From CAZVCJ01 sp964625745 (GTDB lineage Bacteria; Chloroflexota; Anaerolineae; VGOG01), in contig CAZVCJ010000048.1 in NCBI GenBank assembly GCA_964625745.1, positions 1-24,727 on the forward strand: 24,727 nucleotides of DNA, written 5' to 3'. A program made the position numbers and the translations under genes. The notes beneath the pieces were generated by a model. The model saw only the letters and a list, made by a program, of their open reading frames with translations. It was not told where the DNA came from and searched no databases. This document shows, piece after piece, positions 7,742-15,295 of this stretch; within the stretch, counting starts at the first letter, position 1, and every line of letters starts with the position of its first letter.

Positions 7742-8877
7742 GGCTGTTCCACACGCTCCATCTCGACACTGGCCAGGATAAAGGCGCCGACGCCCTTGTA
7801 TTCGTCGGTGACGACCTTCTCACTCACATAGTAGGCAAACGAACCATCTCGGTAGGGCTTTCCGCCCAGCCCGCCGACGCTACAGATCCCATTGAGATTC
7901 ACCAAGCCCTGCTCGTCCACCTCGACGAACTGCTCCAGGATGCCTTCGTACCCCCTCCTGGCTACGGCGAAAACCTCCTCGCCCAGGTATCCTTTCCTGA
8001 CGCCCTTGGCGATGGCGTAGACAAACATGCACGACGCCGAGGACTCCAGGTAGTTGCCCATTCTATCTCCCTGGTCAAGCACCTGGTACCAGACGCCGCT
8101 GGTCGGGTCCTGGACGCGGGCAATCGCCGCTACCGTGGTTTGGAAAATCGCCAGGAGTTGGTCTCTCCGGGGATGATCCCTCGGGAAGTGATCCAGCACA
8201 TCCGGGATGGCCATAGCGTACCATCCGATGGCTCGCCCCCAGAAATTGGGGGAACACCCGCTCTCGGGATCCGCCCACTTCTGGCTCTTGCTCTCGTCCC
8301 AGCCGTGAAAGAGCAGGCCGGTCCTGGGATCTCGGGTGTGTTCTTCGATGAGGATGATCTGATGGGCCACGTCGTCAAAACCCTCGGATTCGTCGAATCG
8401 CCTGGCGAATTCGGCGTAAAAAGGAGAGGCCATGTAGATGCCGTCCAGCCACATCTGATGGGGATAGATCTGCTTGTGCCAGAATCCACCTTCAGTCGTG
8501 CGAGGGTGCGTTCGCAGTTGCTCTCTCAGCAGGTAGGCCGCTTTTTTGTAGCGTTCGTCGCCAGTTGTCTCGTACAACAGGAACAGCAGTTTCCCCTCGT
8601 TGATCTGGTCGAGGTTGTATTCTTCCAGGCGATAGGTGCCGATCTCGCCATCCGGGCCAACAAACTCGTCCATGTTCCTCTTGATGTAGTCGTAGTACTT
8701 CTGTTCACCGGTTTTCAGCCACACCTGCTGGATGGCCAGGAGGACCACACCGGGCTCGTAATGCCATCGTTTTGACAACAACGGGTGTCGTTTCATGATC
8801 GAGTCGGCCATCCAAACCGACCATTCTTGATCAACTGCTTTGGGTCGCCTTTCGAGTATTGGTACATTCGCGCTCAT
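7738..8877 (-). CDS. GH105 unsaturated rhamnogalacturonyl hydrolase (second, YesR-like)
   Basis: This 379-residue (alpha/alpha)6-barrel enzyme is clearly GH105. It has EYNLDQINEGKLLF (D90), the catalytic-Asp motif YPHQMWLDGIYMASPF (D145), LLFHGWDES, FWGRAIGWYAMAIPDVLDHFP and NYLESSASCMFVYAIAKGVRKGYL. The last motifs are much closer to the common YesR/YteR consensus than those of the other GH105 at 4774-5889. There is no signal peptide. ATG at 8877 is preceded by a weak GAGG about 11 bases upstream. It is the first gene after the 128-bp inverted-repeat element, so it may begin a new translational block of GH105, GH28 and DUF296, which overlap head to tail. The expected role is removal of the unsaturated uronate made by pectate or rhamnogalacturonan lyases. 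Confidence 0.93.
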   Translation of the reverse strand: MSANVPILERRPKAVDQEWSVWMADSIMKRHPLLSKRWHYEPGVVLLAIQQVWLKTGEQKYYDYIKRNMDEFVGPDGEIGTYRLEEYNLDQINEGKLLFLLYETTGDERYKKAAYLLREQLRTHPRTTEGGFWHKQIYPHQMWLDGIYMASPFYAEFARRFDESEGFDDVAHQIILIEEHTRDPRTGLLFHGWDESKSQKWADPESGCSPNFWGRAIGWYAMAIPDVLDHFPRDHPRRDQLLAIFQTTVAAIARVQDPTSGVWYQVLDQGDRMGNYLESSASCMFVYAIAKGVRKGYLGEEVFAVARRGYEGILEQFVEVDEQGLVNLNGICSVGGLGGKPYRDGSFAYYVSEKVVTDEYKGVGAFILASVEMERVEQP

Positions 8878-8906
8878 GGCTTGGAATCCTCAAGTTAAGC
8901 TATCTG

Positions 8907-9034
8907 GACAATGTTAAGTTAATGTCATTGCGAGCGCAGCGAAGCAATCTCCCGCCTCAATTGCAAGCAACGGTGGAGATTGCTTCGTCGCCCTGCTCCT
9001 CGCAATGACACTTGGCGCGAAGTTTAACATTGTC
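8907..9034. repeat. 128-bp palindromic element with terminal inverted repeats (MITE-like)
   Basis: The outer 11-bp arms are perfect: GACAATGTTAA at 8907-8917 and its complement at 9024-9034. Inside, TGTCATTGCGAG and GAAGCAATCTC (from about 8924) recur inverted from about 8975 to 9009, with different spacers. Read as protein, this gives the IARSRATKQS / GDCFAALAMT strings that are widely mis-annotated in bacterial genomes, a sign of a dispersed repeat. It lies between the reductase and GH105 genes. Its right arm supplies the reductase's last codons and stop. It carries no transposase, so it would need one in trans. Confidence 0.85.
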
Positions 9035-10058
9035 GAGTTGTTCGCAGAACATCTTCGTAGAACTTGATGTTCTCGACGATCATCTCTCGGATCGGCAGGT
9101 GATACGGGCACTTTTCCTCGCACTCGCCACACTCGATGCAGTTTCTGGCACTCTCCATACCCTCTGCGATCCAGCCCGTGACCATCCTCTCGGCGGGTAA
9201 CCGCTTCCAAACGCTGCGCAGGGTCATGACGGTAGAGATATGCACCCCCTGTTGGCACGGCTGGCAATAGTCACAGCGGCGACAGAAGCGAGTCCCCACT
9301 TCGGCGCGGATACGCCCTATCTCCCGCCGTTCCTGGGGTGCCAGCCCCCAGGGCCCGGCGACGATGGCCGCGATCTCCTCGATCTCCTCAACCTTTTCGA
9401 TTCCTGGGTCGGGCACGACGCTGTCGAATTGCAGCAGATATTTGATGCAGAGGTTGGCATCACTTAGCAAGCCACCACCCAGCGGCTTCATGGCGATGAA
9501 ACCCACATCGTACTTTTGAGCCAGGGGCAGCAATCGCTCAGCAGGCTCGCTGGTGACAAAGTTGAAGGGGAACTGGATGGTCTCAAAGTGCCCCGACGGA
9601 ACCGCCTTCAAGGCCACGTCCATGGAATGGCTGCTCATGCCGATGTGCCGGACCCTACCGGCCTCCAGGGCCCGTTGAGCTGCTTCCATCGCTCCGCCCG
9701 GCCCGAGCACCTGCTCGTAGGTCTCGATCGCACTGACGTTGTGGAGTTGCCAGAGGTCAATGGTCTCCACGTTCAGGCGTTTCAGGCTCAGCTCCAGGTG
9801 TTCCCACGCCGTGGCGCGATCCCGCGCCGCTGTCTTGGTCGCAATGATCACCTGCTCCCGTCGTCCGGCGATGGCCTTGCCGATGCGCTCCTCGCTGGTC
9901 GAGTAGCCGTTGGCCGTATCCAGGAACGTCACGCCCAGCTCCAGGCAACGCTGCACCACCCGGACCGCCTCGGCTTCAGTCAAACGCTGAATGGGGATAC
10001 CTCCAAATCCTATCCTGGAAACCTCCAATCCAGTCTTGCCTAATCGCACGGTTTTCAT
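9024..10058 (-). CDS. Aldo/keto reductase with C-terminal [4Fe-4S] ferredoxin-like region
   Basis: The 344-residue protein joins an aldo/keto reductase TIM barrel (about 1-235) to a cysteine-rich tail. The AKR tetrad is complete: D47 (FLDTANGY), Y52, K75 (ATKT) and H106 (WQLHN). The tail has C259-x2-C-x2-C-x2-C268 and C307-x2-C-x2-C-x3-C317-P, two sets suited to [4Fe-4S] clusters, as in the COG1453 class of AKR-like oxidoreductases. A role in reducing a uronate, aldehyde or keto sugar of the pathway is inferred from context; the true substrate and electron donor are unknown. ATG at 10058 is chosen because GGAGGAACT immediately precedes it and the canonical MKTVRLGKTGLEVSRIGFGG start follows. 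The last three codons (Arg-Gln-Cys) and TAA lie inside the terminal arm of the repeat element. Confidence 0.9.
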   Translation of the reverse strand: MKTVRLGKTGLEVSRIGFGGIPIQRLTEAEAVRVVQRCLELGVTFLDTANGYSTSEERIGKAIAGRREQVIIATKTAARDRATAWEHLELSLKRLNVETIDLWQLHNVSAIETYEQVLGPGGAMEAAQRALEAGRVRHIGMSSHSMDVALKAVPSGHFETIQFPFNFVTSEPAERLLPLAQKYDVGFIAMKPLGGGLLSDANLCIKYLLQFDSVVPDPGIEKVEEIEEIAAIVAGPWGLAPQERREIGRIRAEVGTRFCRRCDYCQPCQQGVHISTVMTLRSVWKRLPAERMVTGWIAEGMESARNCIECGECEEKCPYHLPIREMIVENIKFYEDVLRTTRQC

Positions 10059-10118
10059 AGTTCCTCCACCTCGGGTCCCCAGAAGTGTAAACTCCAAGAA
10101 GAAATCGTCACCGCGAAC

Positions 10119-12701
10119 TCACACCGCGAGGTTCAGCCGCATCAACTGGTCGCCGTAGCGAATCTCCATCTGCTCGGCGGGCAACTCGGCGACGCAGTAG
10201 GGGTTTTCGTAGTGCTTGAAGCCGGTGATGGGTTCCTCCTCCCCGTTGCGCAGCAGCGGCCCCTCCCAGCCGAAGGCCAGCGTCTCGCCGCGCAGCGTGG
10301 CGCAGCGCACCGCCAGCCCTTCGAAGGCCACGTCCAGCGCCAGTATCCTGTCCTGGAAGTCGGTGAACCCGCCGTCGAGAGCGGCCCGCCCCATCTGGCA
10401 CAGCCAGACGTTGTGCTGACCATAAGAGCGCAGCTCGCGGTAGGCACTGTCCCCCCGTGTGATGAACTCCAGCCCCTGAGCGGCGGTGAGCGCCAGGTAG
10501 CCCTCTCCCTGGCGAGCAAAGGCCCACGTGTGGCCGTTCGCGTCTTGGCGCAGCACGTGCTCGTCGAAGGCAGCGGTCGGGAAGTAGGCGTGGGTGAATC
10601 CCATCCAATCGTCATCGGGCAGCTTGTGGATGGCGACCAGCACGTCCTTCCACTGGGCAACCCGTGGCAGGACGACGTTCCCGTGCCAGAAGTTGGGCCG
10701 ATGGGAGCCTTCTTCGCTACAACAGGGCGGATGGGTGACGAAAACCACCGCGTCGGGCCCCATGGTCGCCTGCCAGATGTGCTGCTGGTACCCCCTCTCG
10801 CCGGGGTGGTAGTCCTGCGCCGAGCAGAGCATGTAGTCCGGCGTCTTGTAGGTGACCTTGTTCACCTCCCAGGAGCCGGCGGCGCGGTCGAGCGCCTCCT
10901 CCAGCTCGCCTGCGTGATGCTCCCGGTTCCACATCTCATCGGGCAGGTCGGTGGCGATGGCCTCGATGATCGGCGGAAGCTGATACTGCTCCTGGCAGGC
11001 CAGGCTGACCGTTCCCCTCAAGCGCGGGTTGAAGGCGCCCATGCCCCACATCAAGCGGCTGATCCCAGCCGTGGCCTCCAGACGCCCCCCTTTGATCAGA
11101 GGACTGTAGGTGCGCCCGTGGGTGGAACCGAAGGTGCCCCGGTACGAGTTGAGAGCCATGGTGAAGAACATCTTGTCCATGACCACCGAGGCCAGCTCGT
11201 ACACCTGGGGCGTCTCGGCCAGGTCGGCCAGGTGCGAAAGGGCCAACAGGTCTTCCTCGAAATAGCAGTTGGAGTCCCACTCCTGGAAGCCGGTGGTCCC
11301 CCGCTTGTGCAGCCAGGAGATGGCCAATCGTTCACCTTTCTCCCGGTGCCACTGGCCGGTCTGCCCGGCATTGGTGAAGGTCCGGTCGGGGTAGAGCTGT
11401 CCGGCCAGGATCTCGCAGGCGTGGAACAGGATCTGGTGGTTCTCCGACCAGTACCACATGACGTCCTCTCCTGGCTCGTCCGCCCAGTATTTGAAGTTGA
11501 GGACGCATTTCTCCAGCGGTCCCCTGAGTTCCTCGGGAAATGCCGGATCATCCCCGTAGCGGAGCATCACGCCCAGTAGTCCGACCAGGTAGAAATCGCT
11601 GCAGTCCTGGCGCTGGTTGATCCCCTCGATAGCCTCCATGAAGACGTCTGTCTTGATATCGTGCCAGCGGCCAACCGCCATCTTGGCGATCTCGGAATAG
11701 AGGCCGATCTCCCGGTGGAAGGCGTCGTACAGCGCCTCTATACGGCGCTCGGTATAGCTGCCATAGCTCTCCTGAGAATAGCGGTTTCTGACCGTCCACA
11801 AGCCGATGCGGCGCGTGATGCGCATGTTGCCCTCGTAGTACTCCTTGGGCTGCGGCATCAGGAGAGCGTGGTAGTAATCTTCCCGAAGCTGGTAGGGATT
11901 GCCGACATTGAAGTGGTTGCCGGCGGCTCCCTCCCTCTGCGACTCCGAATAGATCCGGCCCTCCGGCGTCTGGACGCGGATCATTAAGCTAGCCGATGCG
12001 GCCATGTCCTCTGGCCAGCGCATTTTGATTTTCTCATCGTACACATAGACGTCTCGCTCCAGGTACGCGGCCTCGAATACGCTTTCCAGGGTTCGGCGGC
12101 GGGCGGCGGCCTCGATCCGGGTAGGTACGAACACATCGGCTCCCTCGGCGTCGTCGGAGAGGCCGACGACCTGCAGCGCCATGGCGTAGGGGCACTCGCG
12201 CGCAGCCACCTCCTCGAAGCGCACCAGGATCTCGTTGCGTCCTTCTTGAAGAGTAGCCTGGAAGGGGACACTGTGGGGAATCTGGTGGTGAAAATGTTCC
12301 TGGCGATGGACGTGCTGGCCGTTCAGCCAGACGTCGGCGGGGCCGTTGGTCGTCAGGACGAGCGTCACCTCCTGGGAAGCGGGGCTCGCCACGCGGGTGT
12401 ACGCCCAGGCCCGCAGGTAGTGGCAGGCATGGTAGAAAGCCGAGAGGTCCACGAAATGATCGTCTCGGCAGCGGTAATAGGTCCACCGCAGTTCCGTATC
12501 GCCCACCGCGAACTTGTCCCAGTCTACGGGCGCTTCGACGATGCCCGAGCTCTCTTCATAGTAGTGGCGGGCGATCTGAAACTTGAAGTCCTCTCCCTCA
12601 AAGCGATCCAGGTCAGGGACTGGGATGGCCTGGGGGCCAGCCACGATCCAGTTGTGGATGTAGCCGTTTTGAAGGTTATAGGCGGCGTAGTAAACAGACA
12701 T
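10119..12701 (-). CDS. Large unassigned protein, candidate (alpha/alpha)-toroid carbohydrate-active enzyme
   Basis: I do not recognise a named family. Three regions can be seen in the 860 residues. Residues about 95-180 look like a beta-sandwich, carbohydrate-binding or galactose-binding type, with a DVWLNGQHVHR strand-turn of the kind seen in GH2/GH78 accessory domains. Residues about 320-600 are helix-rich and hold MWYWSENHQILFHACEILAGQLYPD (N421, H422), LNSYRGTFGSTHGRTYSP (Y520, H528, Y532) and RLMWGMGAF. Residues about 610-860 look beta-rich, with NFWHGNVVLPR (H673). An Asn-His pair and Tyr in a toroid plus a His in a C-terminal beta-sandwich recalls the toroid polysaccharide lyases (PL8, PL12, PL15, PL17, PL21), so a lyase is a reasonable guess. 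No signal peptide is seen. ATG at 12701 has GAGGAGGAG upstream. It lies between GH4 and the reductase. Confidence 0.8.
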   Translation of the reverse strand: MSVYYAAYNLQNGYIHNWIVAGPQAIPVPDLDRFEGEDFKFQIARHYYEESSGIVEAPVDWDKFAVGDTELRWTYYRCRDDHFVDLSAFYHACHYLRAWAYTRVASPASQEVTLVLTTNGPADVWLNGQHVHRQEHFHHQIPHSVPFQATLQEGRNEILVRFEEVAARECPYAMALQVVGLSDDAEGADVFVPTRIEAAARRRTLESVFEAAYLERDVYVYDEKIKMRWPEDMAASASLMIRVQTPEGRIYSESQREGAAGNHFNVGNPYQLREDYYHALLMPQPKEYYEGNMRITRRIGLWTVRNRYSQESYGSYTERRIEALYDAFHREIGLYSEIAKMAVGRWHDIKTDVFMEAIEGINQRQDCSDFYLVGLLGVMLRYGDDPAFPEELRGPLEKCVLNFKYWADEPGEDVMWYWSENHQILFHACEILAGQLYPDRTFTNAGQTGQWHREKGERLAISWLHKRGTTGFQEWDSNCYFEEDLLALSHLADLAETPQVYELASVVMDKMFFTMALNSYRGTFGSTHGRTYSPLIKGGRLEATAGISRLMWGMGAFNPRLRGTVSLACQEQYQLPPIIEAIATDLPDEMWNREHHAGELEEALDRAAGSWEVNKVTYKTPDYMLCSAQDYHPGERGYQQHIWQATMGPDAVVFVTHPPCCSEEGSHRPNFWHGNVVLPRVAQWKDVLVAIHKLPDDDWMGFTHAYFPTAAFDEHVLRQDANGHTWAFARQGEGYLALTAAQGLEFITRGDSAYRELRSYGQHNVWLCQMGRAALDGGFTDFQDRILALDVAFEGLAVRCATLRGETLAFGWEGPLLRNGEEEPITGFKHYENPYCVAELPAEQMEIRYGDQLMRLNLAV

Positions 12702-12738
12702 ACCATGCTCCTCCTCGAATGCTTGTTCCTGGGATGTA

Positions 12739-14109
12739 TCACCAATTGGGAGGGAACTTGAAGTAAATGTTCATCTCCTCGTCCTCCTCCATGGCGAGCA
12801 AATCCTCCAACACAGCGACGGCCTGGTCGTAGGAGCGGGTCTGGTGGCTGTCCAGCACACTCCACAAAAGCATCGAGCGGTCGCCGGTCCTGAACGCTTC
12901 CAGTTGGCGCTCCATGGCCAGCCACTCAGGGAGGATGTGTTCGAGCAGAATCTTGGGCGGAAGCGTGCCAACGTGCAGCGATTGGATGCCTTTCTGGTTA
13001 ACGACCGCGGGCACCTCGACCACGACATCGTCAGGGATGCCCTCCAGCGCACCCCAGTTCGGCACGTTGACCTGGAACTGCCCTTCGTGGTTGTTGACCA
13101 ACGCGTCCATAATGGGCACGATCTGCTCGCCCGTCATCGTCCGCCAACCCATAGCCTGGACCGCGAGCTCGGCCAGGCTGGCTTTGGGATCCTCAAGCGC
13201 CTGCGAGATCAGGGCCATGCGTTCTTCGAGGTTCTTGACGAAGATGGGACGTGCCAGCTCAGTATCGGGACCACCCCACGGTTGGCCGAACCAGTATTTC
13301 TTGGTCTCAATGTCCGTGTGATACCACCAGCCCCCCCTGCGCACTGTGTCGCCGATGGGGAACAGGCCATACAGCTTGTACTGGTGGCATGCCGCCCGCG
13401 ACATCTGAACATCGTGCGTCCCTGTGGCGACGTGGGTGCGCCAGTATTCCTCGCCCTTGGTCTCAATCCACTCGTCAATCAGGGGGTAGGCATCTTGCCC
13501 CTCGTAGATAAAGTGGGTCAACCAGATGTTGTGGTTGAGGCCGGGGGCTTGCCACGTCACGCGGTCGGGGTCAATGCCAATGGTTTCGGCAATGCTGCGA
13601 TAGCCGTAGTGGCCGTGACACAAGCCACAGACCTTGATGTCCGTCTCGCGGGTCATCAGCGTGCAGCCGGTGGAGACCGGGTTGCCCGATTGAATGAGCC
13701 AGGCATCGGGGCAGACTCTCTCCATATCCCGCGCCACGTCCAGCATCAACCGCAACTGATACCAGGGCCCCAGACTGAAACCACGGTAATAGTAGCCGTG
13801 TTTGGCGGTGAGTTCGCGCATGGCCCGCGCGTGATAGTGCCCTTGGACGTAAGCCGTGTTGATCACGAAGTCGGCGTCTTGCAGAGCCGCTTCGCGGTCA
13901 GTGGTCGTGTCGAATGTGAGATCCACCCCCAGTTCATCCGCCAAGCGCACGGCAAATTTCAGGATGATCTCCATACGCTCCGGCTTGATGTCCATGAACG
14001 TGACGTGACTGCCGGACAGACTCTCCGTCCGGCAGAGGTCGTTGACCAAGCCCGCCGAGAACTGCGCGCTCCCACCTCCGATAACACCGATTTTGACTGC
14101 GTTTGGCAT
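12739..14109 (-). CDS. GH4 glycosidase, alpha-glucuronidase/alpha-galacturonidase type
   Basis: GH4 enzymes use NAD+ and a divalent metal in an oxidation-elimination-addition-reduction cycle. The 456-residue protein has the N-terminal Rossmann motif IGVIGGGSAQF (7-17), acidic D40 for NAD ribose, SGNPVS (N143, P144), the metal motif C164-H165-G-H and LNHNIW (H193). The four-residue Cys-His motif tracks substrate in GH4: CHSV is typical of alpha-galactosidases and CHEV of LplD galacturonidases, while I recall CHGx from the Thermotoga alpha-glucuronidase. CHGH here thus suggests a uronidase, but glucuronide versus galacturonide is open. ATG at 14109 is chosen for the GGGAGG nine bases upstream and because the Rossmann motif follows at once. 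The product likely acts on uronate-containing disaccharides in the cytoplasm. The UroD-like gene is 56 nt upstream and the 860-residue gene 37 nt downstream. Confidence 0.88.
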   Translation of the reverse strand: MPNAVKIGVIGGGSAQFSAGLVNDLCRTESLSGSHVTFMDIKPERMEIILKFAVRLADELGVDLTFDTTTDREAALQDADFVINTAYVQGHYHARAMRELTAKHGYYYRGFSLGPWYQLRLMLDVARDMERVCPDAWLIQSGNPVSTGCTLMTRETDIKVCGLCHGHYGYRSIAETIGIDPDRVTWQAPGLNHNIWLTHFIYEGQDAYPLIDEWIETKGEEYWRTHVATGTHDVQMSRAACHQYKLYGLFPIGDTVRRGGWWYHTDIETKKYWFGQPWGGPDTELARPIFVKNLEERMALISQALEDPKASLAELAVQAMGWRTMTGEQIVPIMDALVNNHEGQFQVNVPNWGALEGIPDDVVVEVPAVVNQKGIQSLHVGTLPPKILLEHILPEWLAMERQLEAFRTGDRSMLLWSVLDSHQTRSYDQAVAVLEDLLAMEEDEEMNIYFKFPPNW

Positions 14110-14165
14110 TGCCGTATCCTCCCTAAGAAATTTTCCCCTCCCCAATCATCAACGTGTCGCTGAGG

Positions 14166-15281
14166 TCAAACCTGGTAACGACACTCGTTCTGAACGACCC
14201 ACATCAACCAACGCATCCGCCCCACGCCGGTGCCTGCGGCAAGCGAGCCCGCCGTGGTCACGTTCAAACCGCCGGTCGCGCCCGCCTTTCTGAAATCGTC
14301 AATCACGCGCTGGCGGATCGCCTCTGGGCTGCCGTTGCGCAGCAGGAGAGGGGGCATCTGCCCCTGGATGTAAGCGTCGGGCATCTTCTCGCGGATCAGC
14401 CCCACGTCAACCTCCGGCCCATAGTTGACCTCGCGGATGCCCAGTTCATATTGTTGGTCCAGCAGGTGGGCCATGGCGCTATCGGAGTGCTGGTAGCGGC
14501 GCGCGTCGCCAGGAGCCATCTCGCTCAGCACCCTTTCGAGCACCGAGAAGCAGTATTTGCGGTACAGCGCCGGGCTGAACAGCGCGCAGTTGTCGTCGGT
14601 GATCCACCAGCCGGGCTGGTCGTTGCTGCTGAACTCGCGCAGGATGCGGTTGAACTCGACCATTTTCTCAGCCAGGACGTCGCGGAAGCGAGCCACCAGG
14701 TCGGGGTAGTCGTACAGCCACAGCAGGAACGTGGTCGGCTCGATCACCGAGGTCATGATCGTCGCTGGACCACGACTGCCTGTGCCCAGCCTGGGCAGTG
14801 GCTTGCCTTCGGCCTTGCGTCGCTCCCATTCCTCCAGGTACTCCTCAGGAAAGCTCCACGCGCGCAGGTCGGTTCTCTCAGCTTCGTCGAGAACTCTGGC
14901 TAACTCGTCTGGATCGTCCGTCACCGGCATCAGCCAGGGCGTACTTCCCTCTTTGTAGCTGAACTCGCATCTGAAGAGATTTTCGATGCGTTTGGGCTGG
15001 TGCTCCCAGGTGTCCTCATCGAAAAAGGTTTGCCCTACGTATTTGGCCGTGATCTCGTTGACTTGTTTGTGTAGCTCGTTGCGATAGGCTTTGTCCCGGT
15101 AATAGCGCAAGGTCGAAGGGACGTCCATAAACTCGAAAACCCAGTGGTCGTCGGGGGAGAAGGAGAGCGAGCAACGCGGCTTGTCGGTGGTGAAGGCCTG
15201 ACAAAGCGCGTTCTCCTCCCAGAACGCCTCGACGTCCAGACCCTGGGTCATATCCATGAATTCTCGTTCGATGATGGGCAC
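14166..15281 (-). CDS. Uroporphyrinogen decarboxylase superfamily protein (non-heme, methyltransferase-like)
   Basis: The 371-residue TIM-barrel protein belongs to the UroD superfamily (COG0407), seen from GSRGPATIMTSVIEPTTFLLWLYDYPDL (169-195), ITDDNCALFSPALYRKYC (227-244), YQHSDSAMAHLLD (263-275), NYGPEVDVGLIREKMPDAYIQG and the GGLNVTTAGSLAAGTG C-terminus. It is too divergent to be HemE. Members such as MtaA move methyl groups between corrinoid proteins and thiols. The Zn motif His-x-Cys of MtaA is His265-Ser-Asp267 here, as in many uncharacterised relatives. The start is GTG at 15281, with GAGGGAG five bases upstream. The B12-type radical SAM gene ends 14 nt before it, so the two are probably co-translated. 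Use in methyl or O-methyl removal from pectin-derived sugars is speculation. Confidence 0.85.
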   Translation of the reverse strand: MPIIEREFMDMTQGLDVEAFWEENALCQAFTTDKPRCSLSFSPDDHWVFEFMDVPSTLRYYRDKAYRNELHKQVNEITAKYVGQTFFDEDTWEHQPKRIENLFRCEFSYKEGSTPWLMPVTDDPDELARVLDEAERTDLRAWSFPEEYLEEWERRKAEGKPLPRLGTGSRGPATIMTSVIEPTTFLLWLYDYPDLVARFRDVLAEKMVEFNRILREFSSNDQPGWWITDDNCALFSPALYRKYCFSVLERVLSEMAPGDARRYQHSDSAMAHLLDQQYELGIREVNYGPEVDVGLIREKMPDAYIQGQMPPLLLRNGSPEAIRQRVIDDFRKAGATGGLNVTTAGSLAAGTGVGRMRWLMWVVQNECRYQV

Positions 15282-15295
15282 GACGTCTCCCTCGC

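Noticed and set aside
8914..9267. Open frame ending in an IARSRATKQS... string
   Set aside because: The C-terminal part is the translation of a dispersed palindromic repeat and the N-terminal part is out of frame within the reductase. It is not a protein.
10212..11579. 455-codon plus-strand open frame opposite the 860-residue gene
   Set aside because: It is low-complexity, Val/Gly/Leu-rich shadow translation, and a credible minus-strand gene with its own ribosome site covers the whole span.
12844..14163. 439-codon plus-strand open frame opposite GH4
   Set aside because: It is a shadow of GH4 codon usage in GC-rich DNA. It has no domain and no ribosome site, while the opposite strand has complete GH4 motifs.
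14166..15281. HemE (heme biosynthesis)
   Set aside because: The sequence is of the divergent UroD-like class. It lacks the HemE N-terminal signature, and no heme genes are nearby.
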